Notes: generated by a model not told the origin, from the sequence alone. Counted from the first letter of the stretch, positions 32,876 through 42,537 are shown. The stretch: DNA of 64,000 nucleotides from Bacteroides finegoldii DSM 17565 (GCF_000156195.1 NZ_GG688322.1:202498-266497), one strand, 5' to 3'. Made by a program: numbers and translations.

Positions 32876-35596
32876 ATGGATAAAAAAAGAGTTTATACCT
32901 TTGGAAATGGTCAGGCAGAAGGGAAGGCTGACATGAGAAACTTGTTAGGTGGTAAAGGCGCCAACCTTGCCGAAATGAATCTTATCGGTGTCCCTGTTCC
33001 TCCGGGATTTACAATCACCACAGATGTTTGTACAGAATATTACGAATTAGGAAAAGATAAAGTCGTATCTCTTTTGAAAAGTGAAGTAGAAAGAGCAATC
33101 GCCAATATAGAAACTTTGATGAAATCAAAATTCGGTGACGTTGAGAATCCGTTGTTGGTTTCTGTTCGTTCCGGTGCGCGTGCTTCCATGCCGGGCATGA
33201 TGGATACGATTCTGAATCTGGGACTGAATGACGAAGTAGTGGAAGGATTGATCCGCAAAACAGGAAATGCGCGTTTTGCATGGGATTCTTACCGTCGTTT
33301 TGTACAGATGTACGGTGACGTGGTATTGGGCATGAAGCCGGTGAATAAGGAAGATGTGGACCCGTTTGAAGAAATCATCGAAGAAGTGAAACATCAGAAA
33401 GGTGTGAAACTGGATAATGAGCTGGAAGTGGAAGACTTGAAGGAATTGGTAAAACGATTCAAGGCCGCCGTAAAAGGACAGACCGGACAGGATTTCCCGA
33501 AATCAGCTTACGAACAGCTTTGGGGAGCTATCTGTGCCGTATTCAACTCATGGATGAATGAACGTGCTATTCTTTATCGTAAGATGGAAGGAATTCCTGA
33601 CGAATGGGGAACGGCAGTCAGTGTACAGGCTATGGTATTCGGTAATATGGGTGAAACTTCGGCAACAGGTGTTTGTTTCTCCCGTGACGCTGCCACAGGC
33701 GAAGACCTTTTCAATGGTGAGTACCTGATTAACGCGCAGGGCGAGGATGTGGTAGCCGGTATCCGTACTCCGCAACAGATTACTAAGATAGGTTCTCAGC
33801 GTTGGGCTCAACTGGCAGGAGTCAGTGAAGAGGAACGCGCTGCCAAATATCCTTCTATGGAAGAAGCCATGCCCGAAATCTATAAAGAACTGGATGCGCT
33901 TCAAACCAAACTGGAAAATCACTATAAGGATATGCAGGATATGGAGTTCACCGTACAAGAAGGTAAACTTTGGTTCCTCCAGACACGTAACGGAAAGCGT
34001 ACGGGTGCTGCTATGGTGAAGATTGCTATGGATTTGCTCCGTCAAGGCATGATTGACGAAAAGACTGCCTTGATGCGTGTGGAACCGAATAAGTTGGATG
34101 AGTTGCTTCACCCTGTATTCGATAAGGACGCTTTGAAGAAAGCTAAAATTCTGACTCGCGGTCTTCCTGCTTCTCCGGGTGCTGCTGCCGGTCAGATTGT
34201 ATTCTTTGCTGATGATGCAGCCGAATGGCGTGCTGCCGGTAAGCGTGTAGTGATGGTTCGTATCGAGACTTCTCCTGAGGACCTGGCCGGTATGGCAGTT
34301 GCCGAAGGTATTCTTACAGCTCGCGGTGGTATGACTTCTCATGCTGCTGTGGTTGCACGTGGTATGGGCAAATGCTGTGTGTCGGGTGCAGGTGCTTTGA
34401 ATATCGATTATAAAGCTCGTACTGTAGAAATTGACGGTGTGGTATTGAAAGAAGGAGATTATATCTCATTGAACGGAAGTACAGGTATAGTATATAATGG
34501 TAAGGTGGAAACGAAGGCTGCCGAACTCTCCGGTGACTTCGCCGAACTGATGGCGCTTGCCGATAAATATACTCGTCTTCAGGTACGTACCAATGCGGAT
34601 ACGCCTCATGATGCGACGGTAGCCCGTAATTTCGGTGCGGTAGGTATTGGTCTTTGCCGTACGGAACATATGTTCTTTGAGGGTGAGAAGATTAAGGCTA
34701 TGCGTGAAATGATTCTGGCTGAAAATGCAGAAGGCCGTCGTAAAGCATTGGCTAAGATTCTTCCATATCAACAAGCCGACTTTAAAGGTATCTTTAAGGC
34801 AATGGCGGGTTGTCCTGTGACTGTACGTCTGCTCGATCCTCCTTTGCATGAGTTCGTTCCTCACGATCTGAAAGGACAGCGGGAAATGGCAGATACTATG
34901 GGAGTGAGCCTGCAATATATCCAACAGCGTGTGGAATCATTGTGTGAACACAATCCGATGTTGGGACACCGTGGCTGTCGTTTGGGAAATACATATCCGG
35001 AGATTACACAGATGCAGACACGCGCTATCTTGGGTGCTGCTTTGGAATTGAAGAAAGAAGGAGTGGAGACTCATCCGGAAATTATGGTTCCGTTGACCGG
35101 TATTCTGTATGAATTCAAAGAACAGGAAAAGGTGATCCGTGCCGAAGCTAAGAAATTGTTTGAGGAAATGGGAGACAGCATTGATTTCAAAGTTGGTACT
35201 ATGATCGAAATACCTCGTGCAGCCTTGACTGCCGACCGTATTGCTTCTTCTGCGGAATTCTTCTCATTCGGTACAAATGACTTGACGCAGATGACTTTCG
35301 GTTACTCTCGTGATGATATTGCTTCTTTCCTCCCTGTATATTTGGAAAAGAAGATTTTGAAAGTAGACCCGTTCCAGGTTCTCGACCAGAATGGGGTAGG
35401 ACAGTTGGTTCGTATGGCAACGGAAAAAGGCCGTGCCATCCGTCCGGATTTGAAATGCGGTATTTGTGGTGAACATGGTGGTGAACCTTCTTCTGTGAAG
35501 TTCTGCCACAGAGTAGGATTGAACTACGTAAGTTGTTCGCCGTTCCGAGTGCCTATTGCAAGATTGGCAGCGGCGCAGGCTGCAATAGAGGACTAA
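32876..35596 (+). CDS. ppdK: Pyruvate, phosphate dikinase
   Basis: 906 aa cytosolic enzyme that interconverts pyruvate + ATP + Pi with phosphoenolpyruvate + AMP + PPi. It has an N-terminal ATP-grasp domain (GGKGANLAEMNLIGVPVPPG near 23), and the central swivelling domain with the phosphorylated His in GGMTSHAAVVARGMGKCC near residue 489. The C-terminal PEP-binding barrel ends with LKCGICGEHGGEPSSV, the conserved catalytic Cys region. The length is normal. It is a single gene; a strong hairpin follows, and the conjugative element starts right after it. Confidence 0.97.
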   Translation: MDKKRVYTFGNGQAEGKADMRNLLGGKGANLAEMNLIGVPVPPGFTITTDVCTEYYELGKDKVVSLLKSEVERAIANIETLMKSKFGDVENPLLVSVRSGARASMPGMMDTILNLGLNDEVVEGLIRKTGNARFAWDSYRRFVQMYGDVVLGMKPVNKEDVDPFEEIIEEVKHQKGVKLDNELEVEDLKELVKRFKAAVKGQTGQDFPKSAYEQLWGAICAVFNSWMNERAILYRKMEGIPDEWGTAVSVQAMVFGNMGETSATGVCFSRDAATGEDLFNGEYLINAQGEDVVAGIRTPQQITKIGSQRWAQLAGVSEEERAAKYPSMEEAMPEIYKELDALQTKLENHYKDMQDMEFTVQEGKLWFLQTRNGKRTGAAMVKIAMDLLRQGMIDEKTALMRVEPNKLDELLHPVFDKDALKKAKILTRGLPASPGAAAGQIVFFADDAAEWRAAGKRVVMVRIETSPEDLAGMAVAEGILTARGGMTSHAAVVARGMGKCCVSGAGALNIDYKARTVEIDGVVLKEGDYISLNGSTGIVYNGKVETKAAELSGDFAELMALADKYTRLQVRTNADTPHDATVARNFGAVGIGLCRTEHMFFEGEKIKAMREMILAENAEGRRKALAKILPYQQADFKGIFKAMAGCPVTVRLLDPPLHEFVPHDLKGQREMADTMGVSLQYIQQRVESLCEHNPMLGHRGCRLGNTYPEITQMQTRAILGAALELKKEGVETHPEIMVPLTGILYEFKEQEKVIRAEAKKLFEEMGDSIDFKVGTMIEIPRAALTADRIASSAEFFSFGTNDLTQMTFGYSRDDIASFLPVYLEKKILKVDPFQVLDQNGVGQLVRMATEKGRAIRPDLKCGICGEHGGEPSSVKFCHRVGLNYVSCSPFRVPIARLAAAQAAIED

Positions 35597-35621
35597 AGTC
35601 CGATACATATAAATATTAATA

Positions 35622-35662
35622 TCAGGCTGTAATTCACTGCATTAGCGGTAATTACAGCCTGA
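35622..35662 (+). terminator. Terminator hairpin after ppdK
   Basis: TCAGGCTGTAATT (35622-35634) and AATTACAGCCTGA (35650-35662) form a perfect 13-bp stem with a 15-base loop, 26 bases after the ppdK stop. Confidence 0.65.
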
Positions 35663-35729
35663 GTTGCGTTTGGACGGTTCGTTCACTTGACCGCAAAAAA
35701 TGAGCGAAATGAACGTATTTGATTACTCT

Positions 35730-35770
35730 CTGCTTACACTAAAATAGCCCCTGCTTACACCTGCTTACAC
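35730..35770 (+). repeat. Three direct repeats CTGCTTACAC before the integrase
   Basis: CTGCTTACAC occurs at 35730-35739, 35751-35760 and 35761-35770; the last two are adjacent. The integrase gene starts 31 bases later. Repeats of this kind beside a tyrosine recombinase gene are typical of arm-type binding sites or an attachment-site region (attL). Confidence 0.6.
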
Positions 35771-35801
35771 CAATAATTTCACTGTAATAAACTGATAGGA
35801 T

Positions 35802-37295
35802 ATGACAACACTAAAAGCAATGGTAAGAAAGCCGAGAACAGATGGCTTCTACTCTGTGTACATCAGAATTGTGCACAATCGAAAACCGGGGTACATCAAA
35901 ACGAATAAAATCGTTGATGCGGAACATATCACAAGTAATGGCGAACTGACAGATCCGGTCGTCAATGAGTATTGTGCTATGCTAATTAGACAATACACGG
36001 ATCGGTTAAACCGAACAGACGTGTCTCTTTGGGGTATAAAAGAAGTTTTAGAGTATTTGTTAAAGGCAGACGAGGAAGTTTGTTTTAGCGAATATGCGAA
36101 ATCATTTATTGGGAAAATGGAGTCCCAAGGTCGTCAGCGTACAGCAAAGAACTATCAACTCTCGGTTAATCATTTGGAACGCTATCTGGGAACGAACAAA
36201 ATTATGTTTAACCATCTTACATCATCTGTATTGAGAAAATGGATAGAGCATCTATCTCAAACGAATCGTGCAAAGGAAATGTACCCCACTTGTATCCGTC
36301 AAATCTTCAAGAAGGCTATCATCGAGTTGAATGACGAGGAACGTGGTGTCATACGCATCAAATTCAATCCTTGGTTAAAGATTCAAATTCCGAAGTCTGA
36401 CACCACGTTGAAACGTGCCATAAGCGCAGAAGCCTGCCGGGAGTTCTTCAACCGTCCTTTGCCTCAAACCAAGATGATTTCCTCCTTACCCGAACTTGGC
36501 AGGGATGTTGCACTTCTCTCACTCTGTATCGGTGGCATCAATACGGTAGACCTGTATAGTCTGAAAAAGAAAGACTACAATAACGGCGTAATAGGTTACA
36601 AGAGGGCGAAGACCAGGCACAGCAGAAGGGATGAAGCCTATATGGAGATGCGGATAGAACCGTTTATCCAATCAACCTTTGACAAGTATCTTTCGGACGA
36701 AGAAGACGAATACCTGTTTAACTTCCATAAGCGATACTGTGATTTCGACAGTTTCAATGCGAACGTGAACCACGGTATCCGCAAAATTTGCAGGGATATG
36801 GGCATGGAAAAAGAAGACTGCTATTGTTTCTATACATTCCGGCATACGTGGGCTACCATCGCCCAAAATGACTGCGACGCCAATCTTTTTGAAGTGGCAT
36901 TCGGCATGAACCACAGCCATGGGCTGAACGTGACAAGAGGCTATGTAAAGCTCGACTTCACTCCTGCATGGAACCTTAACGCCAAGGTCATAGATTTCAT
37001 CTTTTTCAGCGATGCGCAGAGCAAGCAGGGAAAGGCACTTGATTTTGAGGCACCGGCGGACAAACTGTTCCGCATTACAAAAAAGAAGATGATTTACGGA
37101 CGGGCGTATTTCAAGGGTAAGGTTGTTGGAGAATTTACCGACATAGGTTTCAGCAACGTAGAAGAAGTAATATCAAGACTTGTCAAGCAACTGCCCAAAG
37201 ACATCCCTATCGGTTGTACCGTCCAGTTCCGTATTACAAATTGCGATTCGGGAAGAGAGGTGGTATATGAGAGAAGCAAAGGTAAAGGCTTTTAA
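35802..37295 (+). CDS. Tyrosine recombinase/integrase of the conjugative element
   Basis: 497 aa. N-terminal arm-binding and SAM-like core-binding domains (about 1-220) precede the catalytic domain with FRHTWATIAQN (Arg and His of box II) near residue 348 and the nucleophile Tyr in TRGYVKLDF near 385. The first catalytic Arg position appears to be replaced (LCIGGINTVDLYSL where most have GxRxxDL), as in IntDOT-like integrases of Bacteroides. An extra domain of about 100 residues follows the Tyr. It would integrate and excise the element whose end lies beside ppdK. Three direct repeats lie just upstream. Confidence 0.9.
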   Translation: MTTLKAMVRKPRTDGFYSVYIRIVHNRKPGYIKTNKIVDAEHITSNGELTDPVVNEYCAMLIRQYTDRLNRTDVSLWGIKEVLEYLLKADEEVCFSEYAKSFIGKMESQGRQRTAKNYQLSVNHLERYLGTNKIMFNHLTSSVLRKWIEHLSQTNRAKEMYPTCIRQIFKKAIIELNDEERGVIRIKFNPWLKIQIPKSDTTLKRAISAEACREFFNRPLPQTKMISSLPELGRDVALLSLCIGGINTVDLYSLKKKDYNNGVIGYKRAKTRHSRRDEAYMEMRIEPFIQSTFDKYLSDEEDEYLFNFHKRYCDFDSFNANVNHGIRKICRDMGMEKEDCYCFYTFRHTWATIAQNDCDANLFEVAFGMNHSHGLNVTRGYVKLDFTPAWNLNAKVIDFIFFSDAQSKQGKALDFEAPADKLFRITKKKMIYGRAYFKGKVVGEFTDIGFSNVEEVISRLVKQLPKDIPIGCTVQFRITNCDSGREVVYERSKGKGF

Positions 37296-37383
37296 TCGGA
37301 ACAAAAATAACCTTTCAACGTAGAGGGAAAAACTTAGTCCATGCTCCATAGAGGCCGTATCAGTCATTGTGTTGGTACGGCTT

Positions 37384-37608
37384 TTATCGTTGCTGCCCGT
37401 CAGTATAATTCCCGGCAGATGTCCTCCTACTTCCCACAATGAAAACGAAAGCCAGCAGCAGCCCCTTTCCTAAAAGAACAAATGACTTCCTGACCAGCCA
37501 TAGAGCCAGTCGAAACACCGCCCTGACCAGCCCAATGGCCAGCTTCAAAAGCAGCGCAACGATTGCGATGAGCGGCAGCAGATATATAAGAAGCAATAAC
37601 TCGAACAT
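37384..37608 (-). CDS. Small hydrophobic membrane protein
   Basis: 74 aa from ATG 37608; the frame also allows a TTG nine bases upstream. Mostly Leu/Ile/Val/Ala (LLLIYLLPLIAIVALLLKLA) with regularly spaced Arg/Lys between two long hydrophobic stretches. It is convergent with the integrase gene. Small membrane proteins occur at this place in related elements, but I cannot name a family. Confidence 0.5.
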   Translation of the reverse strand: MFELLLLIYLLPLIAIVALLLKLAIGLVRAVFRLALWLVRKSFVLLGKGLLLAFVFIVGSRRTSAGNYTDGQQR

Positions 37609-38162
37609 GGTATGCAATTTTATTGTCAGAAGGCGTAACCTTATATAGGCATTCCTTATGTAAATATACTAATAATCTGTGAATTAGAGAAATAAAATCA
37701 TCACTATTTTAAGCGGTTTCTCAACATTTTTCACGTAACATTTTCACCCAGCAAATTCTCGGAATGTGTTACCGACATTCCCGGCTTTCTATATCCCAAA
37801 ACTTCTTTTCCCTCTTATTCCCCATACATTGAATATCAGTATTTGTGCATCTTGAATACTGGAACATTCGGGTTGTTATAACCGCCAGTCCAAGAGAACG
37901 CAGACTTCCAAAAGTCTGATTTCAGGTTCTTGTATGGTAATGTACCGTTTACCGTTGTACTTTGATGCCATGGAAACATGGATTTTGATACAACCGCATT
38001 CCTGCACCGTCAGACTGCAATCACGAGATTTCGGATTATCAAGAATCCAAAACAATGCAAATTTGCAAATTATGGTAGGGACAACTGAGCAAACCAACGT
38101 TCCTACGTCCGTGCTCCAAAAGGCATATAGAAATACAGTAGCGTGTTACATCTGACCTGTAA

Positions 38163-38224
38163 ACCAACCGACTAAGTATCCTAAGCACATCGGACTTTCG
38201 GGACTTCGGTTGGTACAAACCGCC
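38163..38224. repeat. Inverted repeat in the putative oriT region
   Basis: ACCAACCGA (38163-38171) and TCGGTTGGT (38216-38224) are perfect 9-base inverted arms 44 bases apart. Confidence 0.5.
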
Positions 38225-38422
38225 TTATCAAAGAATTGTGTTGCCCATTTCTTTGCAATACGTTTCCCTACGATAATTTTGGTGCAAAAAGTGTCCGGGA
38301 GCATATCGGACTGCGTTGCAGGTTTTGTCAAGCAAGTTGTACCTTTGTCATTACAAAACTCCGTTTCGTCCTGCCAAAGGTGACTTGCCGACTGCTGCCG
38401 CATCGGGGCGATTGCATCGCTG

Positions 38423-38452
38423 TTTCGCCTTGCGAAATGTTTTCGGGAAAAC
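38423..38452. other. Twin hairpins just before mobA, oriT candidate
   Basis: TTTCGC-CTT-GCGAAA (38423-38437) is followed at once by GTTTTC-GG-GAAAAC (38439-38452). Two small perfect hairpins side by side, 22 bases before the mobA start, are a plausible relaxosome or nic-site context, but no known nic sequence was recognised. Confidence 0.35.
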
Positions 38453-38474
38453 CCATAAACAAGTTTATCAAAGT

Positions 38475-38861
38475 ATGACGAGACAGAGAACCAAAGTATT
38501 CCAGTTGCGGCTCACCCCGGAGGAAGCCGCCCTGTTCAAAGAGAAATCAGAACCATACGGCTCCATAAGCCACTATATACGCTGTGCCGTGGTGGAGTAT
38601 TCCAACGTCCATGTGAAGCAAAGGCTCGAACTCATTAAGGAACTCGGTGCGTTCTACCGAAAGTTCCAAAACGAATTGTCCTGGGCAGGCGGCAACCTGA
38701 ACCAGTCGGTCAAGCGTGCCAACGAGCTTTCGGTGGCAGGACTGCTGCCACCAAGCTATGTCCGTGAAGTCCTGCTTCCTACCATCCTCGAAACACAGCG
38801 CACTTTGAACGGGATAAAAAGGGAACTGGATGCCGTCACTCAAAAGGCCGTCAAACTCTGA
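38475..38861 (+). CDS. mobA: MobA-like relaxosome accessory protein
   Basis: 128 aa from ATG 38475 (MTRQRTKVFQLRLTPEEAAL); the longer frame upstream runs through the oriT-like hairpins and is not used. The N-terminal ribbon-helix-helix-like part (FQLRLTPEEAALFKEKSEPY) is typical of mobilisation proteins that bind oriT and help the relaxase. The C-terminal half is helical (ELGAFYRKFQNELSWAGGNL). It lies 86 bases before the relaxase gene. Confidence 0.8.
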   Translation: MTRQRTKVFQLRLTPEEAALFKEKSEPYGSISHYIRCAVVEYSNVHVKQRLELIKELGAFYRKFQNELSWAGGNLNQSVKRANELSVAGLLPPSYVREVLLPTILETQRTLNGIKRELDAVTQKAVKL

Positions 38862-38947
38862 AAGCCTTAAACCCAGATACAATCATACCTCAGTTTCAGG
38901 AAATCATTTACCCCGTTATTTCAATCACCCGATAAACAGCACGCAAG

Positions 38948-40507
38948 ATGATAGCCACCATATTACCCGGAAGTACGAACTTCCATGCAGTCGGTTACAA
39001 CGAACGGAAAGTGTCGAAAGGTGTCGCCCGGCTGCTCGAAATCCAGAATTTCGGAGCACTCGGCACGTTCGGTAAGCCTACCTCAGAAGAACTGGTCAGA
39101 TACCTTCAAGAATACAGCTCCCGGAACAGCCGGATTCAGAAAGCGCAGTTCCATGTGGCCATATCCTGCAAAGGCCATGAGCAGTCGGAATCCGAGTTGC
39201 TTGAGTTCGCACACCAATATCTTAAGGAAATGGGATATGGCGAAGCCGGGCAACCGCTGCTGGTCTATTCACACCATGACACGGACAACACCCACCTGCA
39301 TATCGTCACCTCGCGAATTGCGCCGGACGGAAAGAAGATTGCCCATGATCATGAGCGCAGGCGTTCGCAGGAAGTCATTGACCGTATCCTTGGAACGAAC
39401 CGGAAACAGAAAACCGGAAAGGACATAAATGATGCCAAACAGTACACCTTTTCTTCATTCGCCCAGTTCAAGTCCGTCATGACCTCCATGGGATATGAAA
39501 CCTATCAAAAGGACGGTATTGTATTCATCAAGCATGGAGGAAAAGTGCAGCAGAAACTTCCGCTCTCAGAGATAGAAGCCTTGTACAGGAACGGCTACCG
39601 TGACAGGGCACGCTGCCGCCAGTTAAGGAACATCCTCAAAAAGTACCGGGACGTGAGCACGAACAAGGAAGAGCTGCAAAAGGAACTGAAAGCCAAGTTC
39701 GGTATCGACCTCGTATTTTTCGGCAAGAAGGACAAGCCTTATGGCTACATGCTGGTTGACCATGCGAACAAGACGGTAATCAACGGCGCAAGGGTGCTGG
39801 CCATGGACGAGCTGCTGGACTTCGCCACCCCCGAAGAGCGTCTTGACCGCATCGAGGACTTCATAGACCGCCTGCTCACACTCAACCCCAAGATTACCCA
39901 AGGCGAGATTTACGATAAAATTCGTAAACAGCGTGCCTATATAAAGAAAGGTGTCATCTATTTTGACGGTCAGACACGTCCGTTGAAACCGTTCATGGCG
40001 GAAGCCATCGACCGGAACAACCGCATCGCATGGGTGGAGAAGTTCAGCCCCGTCTCCGAAGCGGAAAGAGATCTGCTCTGTCAAATCTTCAAGGTCAACC
40101 GTCCGGATTTGGTTGCCCTCTCATCGGAGAAGCCGACATCCCGTATGGATGCCGTCCTACGTTTGCAGGAAATCTTCAATGAGGAGGCGGACACGTCCGT
40201 CAGGAGCCGTCTCTATGCGGAGGGTTTCATCATTCGGGAGAATGGCGGATCAACCTACGCCATCAATTTCAAACGTCACATCCTTATCAACCTGACGGAG
40301 GAAGGCTTCGACCTCGACCGTCTGAAACGAAAATCTTCCAAAAAACAGACGAACAAAGTTCCAGTCCGGAATGCCGCTCGGCCGCATTCACATCATGTCA
40401 AGTTGCGTGATGCAGGAGGCGGCAGTCAAAGCGAGAAGCGTGAGTGGGAAGTCGGACACAAGGGTAACTACGATGAGATTGATGATGGACGATCACTGAA
40501 AAGGTGA
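38948..40507 (+). CDS. mobB: MobB-type relaxase
   Basis: 519 aa. Relaxase/mobilisation nuclease domain in the first 200 residues: FHVAISCKGHE, then the three-histidine metal motif VYSHHDTDNTHLHIVTSR near residues 112-130 (HxxxxxxHxH pattern). It nicks oriT, stays on the DNA end and starts transfer. The later part is helical and Lys-rich, with a basic C terminus. It belongs to the MOBP/MobB-like relaxases of Bacteroides elements. The catalytic Tyr cannot be placed with certainty. A hairpin terminator follows. Confidence 0.88.
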   Translation: MIATILPGSTNFHAVGYNERKVSKGVARLLEIQNFGALGTFGKPTSEELVRYLQEYSSRNSRIQKAQFHVAISCKGHEQSESELLEFAHQYLKEMGYGEAGQPLLVYSHHDTDNTHLHIVTSRIAPDGKKIAHDHERRRSQEVIDRILGTNRKQKTGKDINDAKQYTFSSFAQFKSVMTSMGYETYQKDGIVFIKHGGKVQQKLPLSEIEALYRNGYRDRARCRQLRNILKKYRDVSTNKEELQKELKAKFGIDLVFFGKKDKPYGYMLVDHANKTVINGARVLAMDELLDFATPEERLDRIEDFIDRLLTLNPKITQGEIYDKIRKQRAYIKKGVIYFDGQTRPLKPFMAEAIDRNNRIAWVEKFSPVSEAERDLLCQIFKVNRPDLVALSSEKPTSRMDAVLRLQEIFNEEADTSVRSRLYAEGFIIRENGGSTYAINFKRHILINLTEEGFDLDRLKRKSSKKQTNKVPVRNAARPHSHHVKLRDAGGGSQSEKREWEVGHKGNYDEIDDGRSLKR

Positions 40508-40535
40508 CTTCACATAATCACGGCACACAGGACAG

Positions 40536-40584
40536 AAAGGTTACGGCATTAAAGTTCCCCTGCGGACTTTCTGCCGTAACCTTT
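40536..40584. terminator. Strong hairpin terminator after mobB
   Basis: AAAGGTTACGGCA (40536-40548) pairs perfectly with TGCCGTAACCTTT (40572-40584); inside, AAAGT and ACTTT also pair. A T-rich tail follows the right arm. It separates mobAB from the tra operon. Confidence 0.7.
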
Positions 40585-40695
40585 TCGGTTTCAGTCAACC
40601 CTGATAGCCAAGTATCCCATTTGTCATATATTCAGGTTTGGCTGACTCAAAGCACATAAGTGTTGCACATTTCGTTTTTCCGGTGCTTCGGACGG

Positions 40696-40703
40696 TAATT
40701 TTG
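40696..40703 (+). promoter_or_regulatory. -7 promoter box before the tra operon
   Basis: TAATTTTG matches TAnnTTTG, 26 bases before the ParA-type start codon. No clear -33 element. Confidence 0.4.
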
Positions 40704-40728
40704 AGCCGTAATCAATTATCGCACGGAC

Positions 40729-41517
40729 ATGATACAGACACCGGTCATAGTGACATTTGCCAACCAAAAAGGCGGCGTCGGCAAGACGACGCTCTGCGTA
40801 ACCTTCGCCAATTATCTGGTGACGAAGGGCGTGCGTGTGGCCGTCATCGACTGCGACTTCCAGCACTCCATCGTCAAGTGCCGCAAGGCGGACATCCGCA
40901 AATACGGCGAGGAGCATACGCCCTACGATGTGCTGTCATACGAGGCCAACGACAAGAAGGCCATGACCGACCTGATGGAAAAGCTGCACAACGACCCCAG
41001 CATAGACGTGGTGCTCATGGATTCCCCCGGAAGCTTGAAAGCGAACGGTCTGATCCCCATGTTCGTCAATTCGGACATCATCATCGTACCGTTCCATTAC
41101 GATCTGGTGACAGTGCCCTCCACAGCCAGTTTCCTCATGTTCATAGACCGCCTGCGCAAAGCCGTCGGCGGACGGATGAAGGCGAGGCTCTTCATCGTCC
41201 CCAACCTGCATGACGGCAGGGTCGGCAAACGCTCCGAGCTGGTCATCTGGGACAACGCGAGGGAGACGTTCTCCAACTACGGGCACGTGACCGCAAGGAT
41301 ACCCAAGCGTGCCGACATGGAGCGTTTCAGCACCATGGCCGCCCTCGACATGCAGGGCGGCATCGTCGCGCCGGTCTTTGAGCGAATCTATACCGACATC
41401 TTCGATACGGCCATGCCCATCCGTGAAGTTGTCCTACCCAGCATACAGCAGACGGAGAAGAATGACAAGGAGAAATCCGAAGCGAGACCGACAACAGAGA
41501 ATGAAAATGAACAGTAA
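40729..41517 (+). CDS. traA: ParA-type ATPase TraA of the conjugative element
   Basis: 262 aa MinD/ParA-family P-loop ATPase. Deviant Walker A FANQKGGVGKTTL near residues 10-22, then VAVIDCDFQHS (A') and VVLMDSPGSLKANG (Walker B region). Members at the head of Bacteroides tra operons are called TraA, with a role in element maintenance or positioning of the transfer apparatus. It is the first gene after a terminator and a promoter box. Its 3' end overlaps the next gene by 17 bases. Confidence 0.88.
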   Translation: MIQTPVIVTFANQKGGVGKTTLCVTFANYLVTKGVRVAVIDCDFQHSIVKCRKADIRKYGEEHTPYDVLSYEANDKKAMTDLMEKLHNDPSIDVVLMDSPGSLKANGLIPMFVNSDIIIVPFHYDLVTVPSTASFLMFIDRLRKAVGGRMKARLFIVPNLHDGRVGKRSELVIWDNARETFSNYGHVTARIPKRADMERFSTMAALDMQGGIVAPVFERIYTDIFDTAMPIREVVLPSIQQTEKNDKEKSEARPTTENENEQ

Positions 41518-41944
41518 CATCAACAACCATAGCGCAATGACAAAAGACATTCCGGAAATAGATGACCTGACCAAAGGCATCAACGACCCCGACATCATGC
41601 TTTCCAACAGCCATCAGGAAACATCCGATGCACAGGATAGTCTGGAAGCGGCCAAGGAACAGTCCGAGCTATCCGTTTCCCTTTCGGGCAATATCGAAAA
41701 TTGCTGGCAGGACTTCCTGTCCTATCTTGACACCGCCGACCAAAGGGATGACAAGAACGAGCGTCTGGTCTGCAAACTGGACCGCGACCTTGCCGATTCG
41801 CTGGACGACTGCGACATTCAGGGCCGCTGCCGTTCCGACCTCGTGAACGCCATCGTCCGTGCCTTCTTCGGGGCGTTCCTGCCACAGCTTGCCCGGTACC
41901 GCCGGGAGAAGAAATCACTTTTCACGAATTACAAGGAAGCATGA
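41501..41944 (+). CDS. DUF3408-like protein (TraB position)
   Basis: 147 aa from ATG 41501, with an alternative at 41507; the longer frame back to 41309 lies inside traA and is a shadow. An acidic, probably disordered N-terminal half is followed by a DUF3408-like C-terminal half (RLVCKLDRDLADSLDDCDIQ, NAIVRAFFGAFLPQLARYRR), which is a ribbon-helix-helix-type DNA-binding module in related proteins. Its place after the ParA gene fits a ParB-like partner. It overlaps the next gene by four bases. Confidence 0.75.
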   Translation: MKMNSNINNHSAMTKDIPEIDDLTKGINDPDIMLSNSHQETSDAQDSLEAAKEQSELSVSLSGNIENCWQDFLSYLDTADQRDDKNERLVCKLDRDLADSLDDCDIQGRCRSDLVNAIVRAFFGAFLPQLARYRREKKSLFTNYKEA

Positions 41945-42537
41945 CCATGGGAAAGAACAGATGGGACGAACGGAAGACTGCCCTGCTCGCCGAGACCTAC
42001 CCGGTGGAGACCACGGCCTATACTGCCGGAGTGGTCGGCATGAGCGAGACGGCAGTCAAGAACAAGGCTCGCAAGATGGGCATTGTCAAAGTGGCCAAGT
42101 CCGGCTGGCTGGAACGTGCCGAGCATATCAAAAGCCACTTTCATGAAAAGTCATTCTCCGAAATGGGCAGGGAACTGGGCATAAGCAAGATGAGCGTCAG
42201 CCGCATAGCCGCCAAATTAGGGCTGAGACGCACCAAGGAACAGGTTTACAAAGTGTCTTCCCGAATCCGATGCGAAATGATACGGCGCGAGCGGCGGCGC
42301 GTGATATTCGGGCTTGACCCGGTGACACGGATCAAGGTGGTGTCGAACAGGGCGAGGGTACGCCTGCGCTCACGGCTGAAAGGCATCGGCTATATCGTAA
42401 GCGAAGAGCGTAACATCCTCTACTATACCGTCAGTCTGGTGCGCAAGGAACATCTGGAACACCGTGGCACCAAGTTGGGACTCCGATTCCTGCCCTTTCC
42501 CCAAGACACGACAACATTATTCACAGCCATAATTTGA
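41941..42537 (+). CDS. HTH DNA-binding protein of the tra operon
   Basis: 198 aa starting with ATGACCATGG, with a 4-base overlap with the previous gene. Two helix-turn-helix-like segments are seen: YTAGVVGMSETAVKNKARKM near residues 28-47 and MGRELGISKMSVSRIAAKLG near 72-91. The C-terminal half is very basic (RRERRRVIFGL, RLRSRLKGIGY). Probably a regulator of the tra operon or a DNA-organising protein; exact family not recognised. Confidence 0.75.
   Translation: MTMGKNRWDERKTALLAETYPVETTAYTAGVVGMSETAVKNKARKMGIVKVAKSGWLERAEHIKSHFHEKSFSEMGRELGISKMSVSRIAAKLGLRRTKEQVYKVSSRIRCEMIRRERRRVIFGLDPVTRIKVVSNRARVRLRSRLKGIGYIVSEERNILYYTVSLVRKEHLEHRGTKLGLRFLPFPQDTTTLFTAII

Larger units (their letters stand above)
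37609..38474. other. 866-base gene-free region, likely oriT/control region
   Basis: No convincing gene. It contains AT-rich DNA on the left, then inverted repeats at 38163-38224 and 38423-38452 directly before mobA. In mobilisable and conjugative elements the transfer origin normally lies just upstream of the mobilisation genes, so this is the best oriT candidate in the window. Confidence 0.5.
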
